A stretch of 64,000 nucleotides of DNA from Tetradesmus obliquus (taxonomy: Eukaryota > Chlorophyta > Chlorophyceae > Sphaeropleales > Scenedesmaceae). The translations under genes and the position numbers were made by a program. Where the stretch lies: assembly GCA_030272155.1 (NCBI GenBank), contig CP126191.1, forward strand, positions 10,314,501 to 10,378,500, read 5' to 3'. The notes under the pieces are model-generated. The model did not search any database. It worked only from the letters and a program-made list of their open reading frames with translations, and had not been told where the DNA came from. Shown in pieces: positions 12,860 through 27,800 of the stretch (its first letter is position 1; each line of letters starts with the position of its first letter).

Positions 12860-15800
12860 CTGCAAGCATGTTGGCGTCATGGGGCATGGCGGGCAGCACA
12901 TGCGTCGGCAGCAGACATGCGTACATGAGACACAGGAGACATGCAGTGCTGGTGATTTTTGCACATGCCGTACAGGCTGTTGGCTGCTGAACGCACAAAC
13001 AAACAGCAGCCATGCATCCTGTTGCAGCACAACAGCAAGTGCAGCTGCACCCCTGCTGTCCGCTCACCGCAAGATGCTCCAGTGGCAACAGTGTTGTTGC
13101 TTGAGCAACTTGGCGTGCATGTTACGGCTGTGCAAGTTCCAGCTTGGCACTCGTCGGTACCGCCGCACACATTGAAGAAGCTGGCGCAGGTGCTTCCGCA
13201 ACCATCATTCTTCGCCCCACCTGCAAGCATGTTGGCGTCATGGGGCATGGCGGGCAGTACATGCGTCGGCAGCAGACATGCGTACATGAGACACAGGAGA
13301 CATGCACTGATGGTGACTTTTTCACACGCCGTACAGGCTGTTGGCTGCTGAACACACAAGCAAGCAGCTGCCATGCATCCTGTTGCAGCACAACAGCAAG
13401 TGCAGCTGCACCCCTGCTGTCTGCTCACCGCAGGATGCTCCAGTGGCAACAGTGTTGTTGCTTGAGCAGCTTGGCGTGCATGTTACGGCTGTGCAAGTTC
13501 CAGCTTGGCACTCGTCGGTACCGCCGCACACATTGAAGAAGCTGGCGCAGGTGCTTCCGCAGCCATCATTCTTCGCCCCACCTGCAAGCATGTTGGCGTC
13601 ATGGGGCATGGCGGGCAGTACATGCGTCGGCAGCAGACATGCGTACATGAGACACAGGAGACATGCACTGCTGGTGATTTTTGCACATGCCGTACAGGCT
13701 GTTGGCTGCTGAACACACAAACAGACAGCAGCCATGCATCCTGTTGCAGCGCAACAGCAAGTGCAGCTGCACCCCTGCTGTCCGCTCACCGCAAGATGCT
13801 CCAGTGGCAACTGTGTTGTTGCTTAAGCAACTTGGCGTGCATGTTACGGCTGTGCAAGTTCCAGCTTGGCACTCGTCGGTACCGCCGCACACATTGTAGA
13901 AGCTGGCGCAGGTGCTTCCGCAACCATCATTCTTCGCCCCACCTGCAAGCATGTTGGCGTCATGGGGCATGGCGGGCAGTACATGCGTCGGCAGCAGACA
14001 TGCGTAAATGAGACACAGGAGACATGCACTGATGGTGACTTTTTCACACGCCGTACAGGCTGTTGGCTGCTGAACACACAAGCAAGCAGCAGCCATGCAT
14101 CCTGTTGCAGCACAACAGCAAGTGCAGCTGCACCCCTGCTGTCTGCTCACCGCAGGATGCTCCAGTGGCAACAGTGTTGTTGCTTGAGCAGCTTGGCGTG
14201 CATGTTACGGCTGTGCAAGTTCCAGCTTGGCACTCGTCGGTACCGCCGCACACATCGAAGAAGCTGGCGCAGGTGCTTCCGCAGCCATCATTCTTTGCCC
14301 CACCTGCAAGCATGTTGGCGTCATGGGGCATGGCGGGCAGCACATGCGTCGGCAGCAGACATGCGTACATGAGACACATGAGACATGCACTGCTGGTGAT
14401 TTTTGCATATGCCGTACAGGCTGTTGGCTGCTGAACACACAAACAAACAGCAGCCATGCATCCTGTTGCAGCACAACAGCAAGTGCAGCTGCACCCCTGC
14501 TGTCCGCTCACCGCAAGATGCTCCAGTGGCAACTGTGTTGTTGCTTGAGCAACTTGGCGTGCATGTTACGGCTGTGCAAGTTCCAGCTTGGCACTCGTCG
14601 GTACCGCCGCACACATTGAAGAAGCTGGCGCAGGTGCTTCCGCAGCCATCATTCTTTGCCCCACCTGCAAGCACGTTGGCGTCATGGGGCATGGCGGGCA
14701 GAACATGCGTTAGCAGCAGACATGCGTTCACGAGACACAGGAGACATGCACTGCTAGTGATTTTTGCACACGCCGTACATGCTGTTGGCCGCTGAACACA
14801 CAAACAAGCAGCAGCCATGCATCCTGTTGCAGCGCAACAGCAAGTGCAGCTGCATCCCTGCTGTCCGCTCACCGCAGGATGCTCCAGTGGCAACTGTGTT
14901 GTTGCTAGTGCAATCTGGGGTGCAGGCTGTGCAAGTTCCAGCTTGGCACTCGTCGGTACCGCCGCACACATTGAAGAAGCTGGCGCAGGTGCTTCCGCAG
15001 CCATCATTCTTCGCCCCACCTGCAAGCACGTTGGCGTCATGGGGCATGGCGGGCAGAACATGCGTTAGCAGCAGACATGCGTTCACGAGACACAGGAGAC
15101 ATGCACTGCTAGTGATTTTTGCACACGCCGTACATGCTGTTGGCCGCTGAACACACAAACAAGCAGCAGCCATGCATCCTGTTGCAGCGCAACAGCAAGT
15201 GCAGCTGCATCCCTGCTGTCCGCTCACCGCAGGATGCTCCAGTGGCAACTGTGTTGTTGCTAGTGCAATCTGGGGTGCAGGCTGTGCAAGTTCCAGCTTG
15301 GCACTCGTCGGTACCGCCGCACACATTGAAGAAGCTGGCGCAGGTGCTTCCGCAGCCATCATTCTTCGCCCCACCTGCAAGCATGTTGGCGTCATGGGGC
15401 ATGGTGGGCAGTACATGCGTTAGCAGCAGACATGCGTTCACGAGACACAGGAGACATGCACTGCTAGTGATTTTTGCACACGCCGTACATGCTGTTGGCC
15501 GCTGAACACACAAACAAGCAGCAGCCATGCATCCTGTTGCAGCGCAACAGCAAGTGCAGCTGCATCCCTGCTGTCCGCTCACCGCAGGATGCTCCAGTGG
15601 CAACTGTGTTGTTGCTTGAGCAACTTGGCGTGCATGTTACGGCTGTGCAAGTTCCAGCTTGGCACTCGTCGGTACCGCCGCACACATTGAAGAAGCTGGC
15701 GCAGGTGCTTCCGCAGCCATCATTCTTCGCCCCACCTGCAAGCATGTTGGCGTCATGGGGCATGGTGGGCAGTACATGCGTTAGCAGCAGACATGCGTTC

Positions 15801-18800
15801 ACGAGACACAGGAGACATGCACTGCTAGTGATTTTTGCACACGCCGTACATGCTGTTGGCTGCTGAACACACAAACAAGCAGCAGCCATGCATCCTGTTG
15901 CAGCGCAACAGCAAGTGCAGCTGCATCCCTGCTGTCCGCTCACCGCAGGATGCTCCAGTGGCAACTGTGTTGTTGCTTGAGCAACTTGGCGTGCATGTTA
16001 CGGCTGTGCAAGTTCCAGCTTGGCACTCGTCGGTACCGCCGCACACATTGAAGAAGCTGGCGCAGGTGCTTCCGCAGCCATCATTCTTCGCCCCACCTGC
16101 AAGCATGTTGGCGTCATGGGGCATGGCGGGCAGCACATGCGTACATGAGACACAGGAGACATGCACTGCTGGTGATTTTTGCACATGCCGTACAGGCTGT
16201 TGGCTGCTGAACACACAAACAAGCAACAGCCATGCATCCTGTTGCAGCACAACAGCAAGTGCAGCTGCACCCCTGCTGTCCGCTCACCGCAAGATGCTCC
16301 AGTGGCAACTGTGTTGTTGCTTGAGCAACTTGGCGTGCATGTTACGGCTGTGCAAGTTCCAGCTTGGCACTCGTCGGTACCGCCGCACACATTGAAGAAG
16401 CTGGCGCAGGTGCTTCCGCAGCCATCATTCTTTGCCCCACCTGCAAGCACGTTGGCGTCATGGGGCATGGCGGGCAGTACATGCGTTAGCAGCAGACATG
16501 CGTTCACGAGACACATGAGACATGCACTGCTGGTGATTTTTGCACACGCCGTACAGGCTGTTGGCTGCGGAACACACAAACAAGCAGCAGCCATGCATAC
16601 TGTTGCAGCACAACAGCAAGTGCAGCTGCACCCCTGCTGTCTGCTCACCGCAGGATGCTCCAGTGGCAACAGTGTTGTTGCTTGAGCAGCTTGGCGTGCA
16701 TGTTACGGCTGTGCAAGTTCCAGCTTGGCACTCGTCGGTACCGCCGCACACATTGAAGAAGCTGGCGCAGGTGCTTCCGCAGCCATCATTCTTCGCCCCA
16801 CCTGCAAGCATGTTGGCGTCATGGGGCATGGCGGGCAGTACATGCGTCGGCAGCAGACATGCGTACATGAGACACATGAGACATGCTCTGCTGGTGATTT
16901 TTGCACACGCCGTACATGCTGTTGGCCGCTGAACACACAAACAAACAGCAGCCATGCATCCTGTTGCAGGACAACAGCAAGTGCAGCTGCACCCCCGCTG
17001 TCCGCTCACCGCAGGATGCTCCAGTGGCAACTGTGTTGTTGCTGGAGCAGCTTGGCGTGCATGTTACGGCTGTGCAAGTTCCAGCCTGGCACTCGTCGGT
17101 ACCGCCGCACACATTGAAGAAGCTGGCGCAGGTGCTTCCGCAGCCATCATTCTTCGCCCCACCTGCAAGCACGTTGGCGTCATGGGGCATGGCGGGCAGT
17201 ACATGCGTCGGCAGCAGACATGCATTCACGAGACACAGGAGACATGCACTGCTAGTGATTTGCACACGCCGTACATGCTGTTGGCCGCTGAACACACAAA
17301 CAAGCAGCAGCCATGCATCCTGTTGCAGCACAACAGCAAGTGCAGCTGCACCCCCCTGTCCGCTCACCGCAGGATGCTCCAGTGGCAACTGTGTTGTTGC
17401 TAGTGCAATCTGGGGTGCAGGCTGTGCAAGTTCCAGCTTGGCACTCGTCGGTACCGCCGCACACATTGAAGAAGCTGGCGCAGGTGCTTCCGCAGCCATC
17501 ATTCTTCGCCCCACCTGCAAGCATGTTGGCGTCATGGGGCATGGTGGGCAGTACATGCGTTAGCAACAGACATGCGTTCACGAGACACAGGAGACATGCA
17601 CTGCTAGTGATTTTTGCACACGCCGTACAGGCTGTTGGCCGCTGAACACACAAACAAGCAGCAGCCATGCATCCTGTTGCAGCGCAACAGCAAGTGCAGC
17701 TGCATCCCTGCTGTCCGCTCACCGCAGGATGCTCCAGTGGCAACTGTGTTGTTGCTTGAGCAACTTGGCGTGCATGTTACGGCTGTGCAAGTTCCAGCTT
17801 GGCACTCGTCGGTACCGCCGCACACATTGAAGAAGCTGGCGCAGGTGCTTCCGCAGCCATCATTCTTCGCCCCACCTGCAAGCACGTTGGCGTCATGGGG
17901 CATGGCGGGCAGAACATGTGTTAGCAGCAGACATGCGTTCACGAGACACAGGAGACATGCACTGCTAGTGATTTTTGCACACGCCGTACATGCTGTTGGC
18001 CGCTGAACACACAAACAAGCAGCAGCCATGCATCCTGTTGCAGCGCAACAGCAAGTGCAGCTGCATCCCTGCTGTCCGCTCACCGCAAGATGCTCCAGTG
18101 GCAACTGTGTTGTTGCTAGTGCAATCTGGGGTGCAGGCTGTGCAAGTTCCAGCTTGGCACTCGTCGGTACCGCCACACACATTGAAGAAGCTGGCGCAGG
18201 TGCTTCCGCAGCCATCATTCTTCGCCCCACCTGCAAGCATGTTGGCGTCATGGGGCATGGCGGGCAGTACATGCGTTAGCAACAGACATGCATTCACGAG
18301 ACACAGGAGACATGCACTGCTAGTGATTTTTGCACACGCCGTACATGCTGTTGGCCGCTGAACACACAAACAAGCAGCAGCCATGCATCCTGTTGCAGCG
18401 CAACAGCAAGTGCAGCTGCATCCCTGCTGTCCGCTCACCGCAGGATGCTCCAGTGGCAACTGTGTTGTTGCTTGAGCAGCTTGGCGTGCATGTTACGGCT
18501 GTGCAAGTTCCAGCTTGGCACTCGTCGGTACCGCCGCACACATTGAAGAAGCTGGCGCAGGTGCTTCCGCAGCCATCATTCTTCGCCCCACCTGCAAGCA
18601 TGTTGGCGTCATGGGGCATGGCGGGCAGCACATGCGTACATGAGACACAGGAGACATGCACTGCTGGTGATTTTTGCACATGCCGTACAGGCTGTTGGCT
18701 GCTGAACACACAAACAAGCAACAGCCATGCATCCTGTTGCAGCACAACAGCAAGTGCAGCTGCACCCCTGCTGTCCGCTCACCGCAAGATGCTCCAGTGG

Positions 18801-21800
18801 CAACTGTGTTGTTGCTTGAGCAACTTGGCGTGCATGTTACGGCTGTGCAAGTTCCAGCTTGGCACTCGTCGGTACCGCCACACACATTGAAGAAGCTGGC
18901 GCAGGTGCTTCCGCAGCCATCATTCTTCGCCCCACCTGCAAGCACGTTGGCGTCATGGGGCATGGCGGGCAGTACATGCGTCGGCAGCAGACATGCGTTC
19001 ACGAGACACAGGAGACATGCACTGCTAGTGCTTTTTGCACACGCCGTACATGCTGTTGGCCGCTGAACACACAAACAAGCAGCAGCCATGCATCCTGTTG
19101 CAGCACAACAGCAAGTGCAGCTGCACCCCTGCTGTCCGCTCACCGCAAGATGCTCCAGTGGCAACTGTGTTGTTGCTTAAGCAACTTGGCGTGCATGTTA
19201 CGGCTGTGCAAGTTCCAGCTTGGCACTCGTCAGTACCGCCGCACACATTGAAGAAGCTGGCGCAGGTGCTTCCGCAGCCATCATTCTTCGCCCCACCTGC
19301 AAGCACGTTGGCGTCATGGGGCATGGCGGGCAGTACATGCGTCGGCAGCAGACATGCAATCACGAGACACAGAAGACATGCACTGCTATTGATTTTTGCA
19401 CACGCTGTACAGGCTGTTGGCTGCTGAACACACAAACAAGCAGTAGCCATGCATCCTGTTGCAGCACAACAGCAAGTGCAGCTGCACCCCTGCTGTCTGC
19501 TCACCGCAGGATGCTCCAGTGGCAACAGTGTTGTTGCTTGAGCAGCTTGGCGTGCATGTTACGGCTGTGCAAGTTCCAGCTTGGCACTCATCGGTACCGC
19601 CGCACACATTGAAGAAGCTGGCGCAGGTGCTTCCGCAGCCATCATTCTTCGCCCCACCTGCAAGCATGTTGGCGTCATGGGGCATGGCGGGCAGAACATG
19701 CGTCGGCAGCAGACATGCGTACATGAGACACATGAGACATGCACTGCTGGTGATTTTTGCACACGCCGTACAGGCTGTTGGCTGCGGAACACACAAGCAA
19801 GCAGCAGCCATGCATACTGTTGCAGCACAACAGCAAGTGCAGCTGCACCCCTGCTGTCTGCTCACCGCAGGATGCTCCAGTGGCAACAGTGTTGTTGCTT
19901 GAGCAGCTTGGCGTGCATGTTACGGCTGTGCAAGTTCCAGCTTGGCACTCGTCGGTACCGCCGCACACATTGAAGAAGCTGGCGCAGGTGCTTCCGCAGC
20001 CATCATTCTTCGCCCCACCTGCAAGCATGTTGGCGTCATGGGGCATGGCGGGCAGCACATGCGTCGGCAGCAGACATGCGTACATGAGACACATGAGACA
20101 TGCTCTGCTGGTGATTTTTGCACACGCCGTACATGCTGTTGGCCGCTGAACACACAAACAAACAGCAGCCATGCATCCTGTTGCAGGACAACAGCAAGTG
20201 CAGCTGCACCCCCGCTGTCCGCTCACCGCAGGATGCTCCAGTGGCAACTGTGTTGTTGCTGGAGCAGCTTGGCGTGCATGTTACGGCTGTGCAAGTTCCA
20301 GCCTGGCACTCGTCGGTACCGCCGCACACATTGAAGAAGCTGGCGCAGGTGCTTCCGCAGCCATCATTCTTCGCCCCACCTGCAAGCATGTTGGCGTCAT
20401 GGGGCATGGTGGGCAGTACATGCGTGAGCAGCAGACATGCATTCACGAGACACAGGAGACATGCACTGCTAGTGATTTGCACACGCCGTACATGCTGTTG
20501 GCCGCTGAACACACAAACAAGCAGCAGCCATGCATCCTGTTGCAGCACAACAGCAAGTGCAGCTGCACCCCCCCTGTCCGCTCACCGCAGGATGCTCCAG
20601 TGGCAACTGTATGGTTGATAGTGCAATCTGGGGTGCAGGCTGTGCAAGTTCCAGCTTGGCACTCGTCGGGACCGCCACACACATTGAAGAAGCTGGCGCA
20701 GGTGCTTCCGCAGCCATCATTCTTCGCCCCACCTGCAAGCATGTTGGCGTCATGGGGCATGGTGGGCAGTACATGCGTTAGCAACAGACATGCGTTCACG
20801 AGACACAGGAGACATGCACTGCTAGTGATTTTTGCACACGCCGTACATGCTGTTGGCCGCTGAACACACAAACAAGCAGCAGCCATGCATCCTGTTGCAG
20901 CGCAACAGCAAGTGCAGCTGCATCCCTGCTGTCCGCTCACCGCAGGATGCTCCAGTGGCAACTGTGTTGTTGCTTGAGCAGCTTGGCGTGCATGTTACGG
21001 CTGTGCAAGTTCCAGCTTGGCACTCGTCGGTACCGCCGCACACATTGAAGAAGCTGGCGCAGGTGCTTCCGCAGCCATCATTCTTCGCCCCACCTGCAAG
21101 CATGTTGGCGTCATGGGGCATGGCGGGCAGCACATGCGTACATGAGACACAGGAGACATGCACTGCTGGTGATTTTTGCACATGCCGTACAGGCTGTTGG
21201 CTGCTGAACACACAAACAAGCAACAGCCATGCATCCTGTTGCAGCACAACAGCAAGTGCAGCTGCACCCCTGCTGTCCGCTCACCGCAAGATGCTCCAGT
21301 GGCAACTGTGTTGTTGCTTGAGCAACTTGGCGTGCATGTTACGGCTGTGCAAGTTCCAGCTTGGCACTCGTCGGTACCGCCACACACATTGAAGAAGCTG
21401 GCGCAGGTGCTTCCGCAGCCATCATTCTTCGCCCCACCTGCAAGCACGTTGGCGTCATGGGGCATGGCGGGCAGTACATGCGTCGGCAGCAGACATGCGT
21501 TCACGAGACACAGGAGACATGCACTGCTAGTGATTTTTGCACACGCCGTACATGCTGTTGGCCGCTGAACACACAAACAAGCAGCAGCCATGCATCCTGT
21601 TGCAGCACAACAGCAAGTGCAGCTGCACCCCTGCTGTCCGCTCACCGCAAGATGCTCCAGTGGCAACTGTGTTGTTGCTTAAGCAACTTGGCGTGCATGT
21701 TACGGCTGTGCAAGTTCCAGCTTGGCACTCGTCAGTACCGCCGCACACATTGAAGAAGCTGGCGCAGGTGCTTCCGCAGCCATCATTCTTCGCCCCACCT

Positions 21801-24800
21801 GCAAGCACGTTGGCGTCATGGGGCATGGCGGGCAGTACATGCGTCGGCAGCAGACATGCAATCACGAGACACAGAAGACATGCACTGCTATTGATTTTTG
21901 CACACGCTGTACAGGCTGTTGGCTGCTGAACACACAAACAAGCAGCAGCCATGCATCCTGTTGCAGCACAACAGCAAGTGCAGCTGCACCCCTGCTGTCC
22001 GCTCACCGCAAGATGCTCCAGTGGCAACTGTGTTGTTGCTTGAGCAACTTGGCGTGCATGTTACGGCTGTGCAAGTTCCAGCTTGGCACTCATCGGTACC
22101 GCCGCACACATTGAAGAAGCTGGCGCAGGTGCTTCCGCAGCCATCATTCTTCGCCCCACCTGCAAGCACGTTGGCGTCATGGGGCATGGCGGGCAGTACA
22201 TGCGTCGGCAGCAGACATGCAATCACGAGACACAGAAGACATGCACTGCTATTGATTTTTGCACACGCTGTACAGGCTGTTGGCTGCTGAACACACAAAC
22301 AAGCAGCAGCCATGCATCCTGTTGCAGCACAACAGCAAGTGCAGCTGCACCCCTGCTGTCCGCTCACCGCAAGATGCTCCAGTGGCAACTGTGTTGTTGC
22401 TTGAGCAACTTGGCGTGCATGTTACGGCTGTGCAAGTTCCAGCTTGGCACTCATCGGTACCGCCGCACACATTGAAGAAGCTGGCGCAGGTGCTTCCGCA
22501 GCCATCATTCTTCGCCCCACCTGCAAGCATGTTGGCGTCATGGGGCATGGCGGGCAGAACATGCGTCGGCAGCAGACATGCGTACATGAGACACATGAGA
22601 CATGCACTGCTGGTGATTTTTGCACACGCCGTACAGGCTGTTGGCTGCGGAACACACAAGCAAGCAGCAGCCATGCATACTGTTGCAGCACAACAGCAAG
22701 TGCAGCTGCACCCCTGCTGTCTGCTCACCGCAGGATGCTCCAGTGGCAACAGTGTTGTTGCTTGAGCAACTTGGCGTGCATGTTACGGCTGTGCAAGTTC
22801 CAGCTTGGCACTCGTCGGTACCGCCGCACACATTGAAGAAGCTGGCGCAGGTGCTTCCGCAGCCATCATTCTTCGCCCCACCTGCAAGCATGTTGGCGTC
22901 ATGGGGCATGGCGGGCAGCACATGCGTCGGCAGCAGACATGCGTACATGAGACACATGAGACATGCTCTGCTGGTGATTTTTGCACACGCCGTACATGCT
23001 GTTGGCCGCTGAACACACAAACAAACAGCAGCCATGCATCCTGTTGCAGGACAACAGCAAGTGCAGCTGCACCCCCGCTGTCCGCTCACCGCAGGATGCT
23101 CCAGTGGCAACTGTGTTGTTGCTGGAGCAGCTTGGCGTGCATGTTACGGCTGTGCAAGTTCCAGCCTGGCACTCGTCGGTACCGCCGCACACATTGAAGA
23201 AGCTGGCGCAGGTGCTTCCGCAGCCATCATTCTTCGCCCCACCTGCAAGCATGTTGGCGTCATGGGGCATGGTGGGCAGTACATGCGTGAGCAGCAGACA
23301 TGCATTCACGAGACACAGGAGACATGCACTGCTAGTGATTTGCACACGCCGTACATGCTGTTGGCCGCTGAACACACAAACAAGCAGCAGCCATGCATCC
23401 TGTTGCAGCACAACAGCAAGTGCAGCTGCACCCCCCCTGTCCGCTCACCGCAGGATGCTCCAGTGGCAACTGTATGGTTGCTAGTGCAATCTGGGGTGCA
23501 GGCTGTGCAAGTTCCAGCTTGGCACTCGTCGGGACCGCCACACACATTGAAGAAGCTGGCGCAGGTGCTTCCGCAGCCATCATTCTTCGCCCCACCTGCA
23601 AGCATGTTGGCGTCATGGGGCATGGTGGGCAGTACATGCGTGAGCAGCAGACATGCGTTCACGAGACACAGGAGACATGCACTGCTAGTGATTTCTGCAC
23701 ACGCCGTACATGCTGTTGGCCGCTGAACACACAAACAAGCAGCAGCCATGCATCCTGTTGCAGCGCAACAGCAAGTGCAGCTGCATCCCTGCTGTCCGCT
23801 CACCGCAGGATGCCCCAGTGGCAACTGTGTTGTTGCTTGAGCAACTTGGCGTGCATGTTACGGCTGTGCAAGTTCCAGCTTGGCACTCGTCGGTACCGCC
23901 GCACACATTAAAGAAGCTGGCGCAGGTGCTTCCGCAGCCATCATTCTTCGCCCCACCTGCAAGCATGTTGGCGTCATGGGGCATGGCGGGCAGTACATGC
24001 GTTAGCAACAGACATGCGTTCACGAGACACAGGAGACATGCACTGCTAGTGATTTTTGCACACGCCGTACAGGCTGTTGGCCGCTGAACACACAAACAAG
24101 CAGCAGCCATGCATCCTGTTGCAGCGCAACAGCAAGTGCAGCTGCATCCCTGCTGTCCGCTCACCGCAGGATGCTCCAGTGGCAACTGTGTTGTTGCTTG
24201 AGCAACTTGGCGTGCATGTTACGGCTGTGCAAGTTCCAGCTTGGCACTCGTCGGTACCGCCGCACACATTGAAGAAGCTGGCGCAGGTGCTTCCGCAGCC
24301 ATCATTCTTCGCCCCACCTGCAAGCATGTTGGCGTCATGGGGCATGGCGGACAGTACATGCGTCGGCAGCAGACATGCATACATGAGACACAGGAGACAT
24401 GCACTGCTAGCGATTTTTACACACGCCGTACATGCTGTTGGCCGCTGAACACACAAACAAACAGCAGCCATGCATCCTGTTGCAGGACAACAGCAAGTGC
24501 AGCTGCACCCCCGCTGTCCGCTCACCGCAGGATGCTCCAGTGGCAACTGTGTTGTTGCTTGAGCAACTTGGCGTGCATGTTACGGCTGTGCAAGTTCCAG
24601 CCTGGCACTCGTCGGTACCGCCGCACACATTGAAGAAGCTGGCGCAGGTGCTTCCGCAGCCATCATTCTTCGCCCCACCTGCAAGCACGTTGGCGTCATG
24701 GGGCATGGCGGGCAGTACATGCGTCGGCAGCAGACATGCATTCACGAGACACAGGAGACATGCACTGCTAGTGATTTGCACACGCCGTACATGCTGTTGG

Positions 24801-27800
24801 CCGCTGAACACACAAACAAGCAGCAGCCATGCATCCTGTTGCAGCACAACAGCAAGTGCAGCTGCACCCCTGCTGTGCGCTCACCGCAAGATGCTCCAGT
24901 GGCAACTGTGTTGTTGCTTGAGCAACTTGGCGTGCATGTTACGGCTGTGCAAGTTCCAGCTTGGCACTCGTCGGTACCACCGCACACATTGAAGAAGCTG
25001 GCGCAGGTGCTTCCGCAGCCATCATTCTTCGCCCCACCTGCAAGCACGTTGGCGTCATGGGGCATGGCGGGCAGTACATGCGTCGGCAGCAGACATGCAT
25101 TCACGAGACACAGGAGACATGCACTGCTAGTGATTTGCACACGCCGTACATGCTGTTGGCCGCTGAACACACAAACAAGCAGCAGCCATGCATCCTGTTG
25201 CAGCGCAACAGCAAGTGCAGCTGCATCCCTGCTGTCCGCTCACCGCAGGATGCTCCAGTGGCAACTGTGTTGTTGCTTGAGCAGCTTGGCGTGCATGTTA
25301 CGGCTGTGCAAGTTCCAGCTTGGCACTCGTCGGTACCGCCGCACACATTGAAGAAGCTGGCGCAGGTGCTTCCGCAGCCATCATTCTTCGCCCCACCTGC
25401 AAGCATGTTGGCGTCATGGGGCATGGCGGGCAGCACATGCGTACATGAGACACAGGAGACATGCACTGCTGGTGATTTTTGCACATGCCGTACAGGCTGT
25501 TGGCTGCTGAACACACAAACAAGCAACAGCCATGCATCCTGTTGCAGCACAACAGCAAGTGCAGCTGCACCCCTGCTGTCCGCTCACCGCAAGATGCTCC
25601 AGTGGCAACTGTGTTGTTGCTTGAGCAACTTGGCGTGCATGTTACGGCTGTGCAAGTTCCAGCTTGGCACTCGTCGGTACCGCCACACACATTGAAGAAG
25701 CTGGCGCAGGTGCTTCCGCAGCCATCATTCTTCGCCCCACCTGCAAGCACGTTGGCGTCATGGGGCATGGCGGGCAGTACATGCGTCGGCAGCAGACATG
25801 CGTTCACGAGACACAGGAGACATGCACTGCTAGTGATTTTTGCACACGCCGTACATGCTGTTGGCCGCTGAACACACAAACAAGCAGCAGCCATGCATCC
25901 TGTTGCAGCACAACAGCAAGTGCAGCTGCACCCCTGCTGTCCGCTCACCGCAAGATGCTCCAGTGGCAACTGTGTTGTTGCTTAAGCAACTTGGCGTGCA
26001 TGTTACGGCTGTGCAAGTTCCAGCTTGGCACTCGTCAGTACCGCCGCACACATTGAAGAAGCTGGCGCAGGTGCTTCCGCAGCCATCATTCTTCGCCCCA
26101 CCTGCAAGCACGTTGGCGTCATGGGGCATGGCGGGCAGTACATGCGTCGGCAGCAGACATGCAATCACGAGACACAGAAGACATGCACTGCTATTGATTT
26201 TTGCACACGCTGTACAGGCTGTTGGCTGCTGAACACACAAACAAGCAGCAGCCATGCATCCTGTTGCAGCACAACAGCAAGTGCAGCTGCACCCCTGCTG
26301 TCCGCTCACCGCAAGATGCTCCAGTGGCAACTGTGTTGTTGCTTGAGCAACTTGGCGTGCATGTTACGGCTGTGCAAGTTCCAGCTTGGCACTCATCGGT
26401 ACCGCCGCACACATTGAAGAAGCTGGCGCAGGTGCTTCCGCAGCCATCATTCTTCGCCCCACCTGCAAGCACGTTGGCGTCATGGGGCATGGCGGGCAGT
26501 ACATGCGTCGGCAGCAGACATGCAATCACGAGACACAGAAGACATGCACTGCTATTGATTTTTGCACACGCTGTACAGGCTGTTGGCTGCTGAACACACA
26601 AACAAGCAGCAGCCATGCATCCTGTTGCAGCACAACAGCAAGTGCAGCTGCACCCCTGCTGTCCGCTCACCGCAAGATGCTCCAGTGGCAACTGTGTTGT
26701 TGCTTGAGCAACTTGGCGTGCATGTTACGGCTGTGCAAGTTCCAGCTTGGCACTCATCGGTACCGCCGCACACATTGAAGAAGCTGGCGCAGGTGCTTCC
26801 GCAGCCATCATTCTTCGCCCCACCTGCAAGCATGTTGGCGTCATGGGGCATGGCGGGCAGAACATGCGTCGGCAGCAGACATGCGTACATGAGACACATG
26901 AGACATGCACTGCTGGTGATTTTTGCACACGCCGTACAGGCTGTTGGCTGCGGAACACACAAGCAAGCAGCAGCCATGCATACTGTTGCAGCACAACAGC
27001 AAGTGCAGCTGCACCCCTGCTGTCTGCTCACCGCAGGATGCTCCAGTGGCAACAGTGTTGTTGCTTGAGCAACTTGGCGTGCATGTTACGGCTGTGCAAG
27101 TTCCAGCTTGGCACTCGTCGGTACCGCCGCACACATTGAAGAAGCTGGCGCAGGTGCTTCCGCAGCCATCATTCTTCGCCCCACCTGCAAGCATGTTGGC
27201 GTCATGGGGCATGGCGGGCAGCACATGCGTCGGCAGCAGACATGCGTACATGAGACACATGAGACATGCTCTGCTGGTGATTTTTGCACACGCCGTACAT
27301 GCTGTTGGCCGCTGAACACACAAACAAACAGCAGCCATGCATCCTGTTGCAGGACAACAGCAAGTGCAGCTGCACCCCCGCTGTCCGCTCACCGCAGGAT
27401 GCTCCAGTGGCAACTGTGTTGTTGCTGGAGCAGCTTGGCGTGCATGTTACGGCTGTGCAAGTTCCAGCCTGGCACTCGTCGGTACCGCCGCACACATTGA
27501 AGAAGCTGGCGCAGGTGCTTCCGCAGCCATCATTCTTCGCCCCACCTGCAAGCATGTTGGCGTCATGGGGCATGGTGGGCAGTACATGCGTGAGCAGCAG
27601 ACATGCATTCACGAGACACAGGAGACATGCACTGCTAGTGATTTGCACACGCCGTACATGCTGTTGGCCGCTGAACACACAAACAAGCAGCAGCCATGCA
27701 TCCTGTTGCAGCACAACAGCAAGTGCAGCTGCACCCCCCCTGTCCGCTCACCGCAGGATGCTCCAGTGGCAACTGTATGGTTGCTAGTGCAATCTGGGGT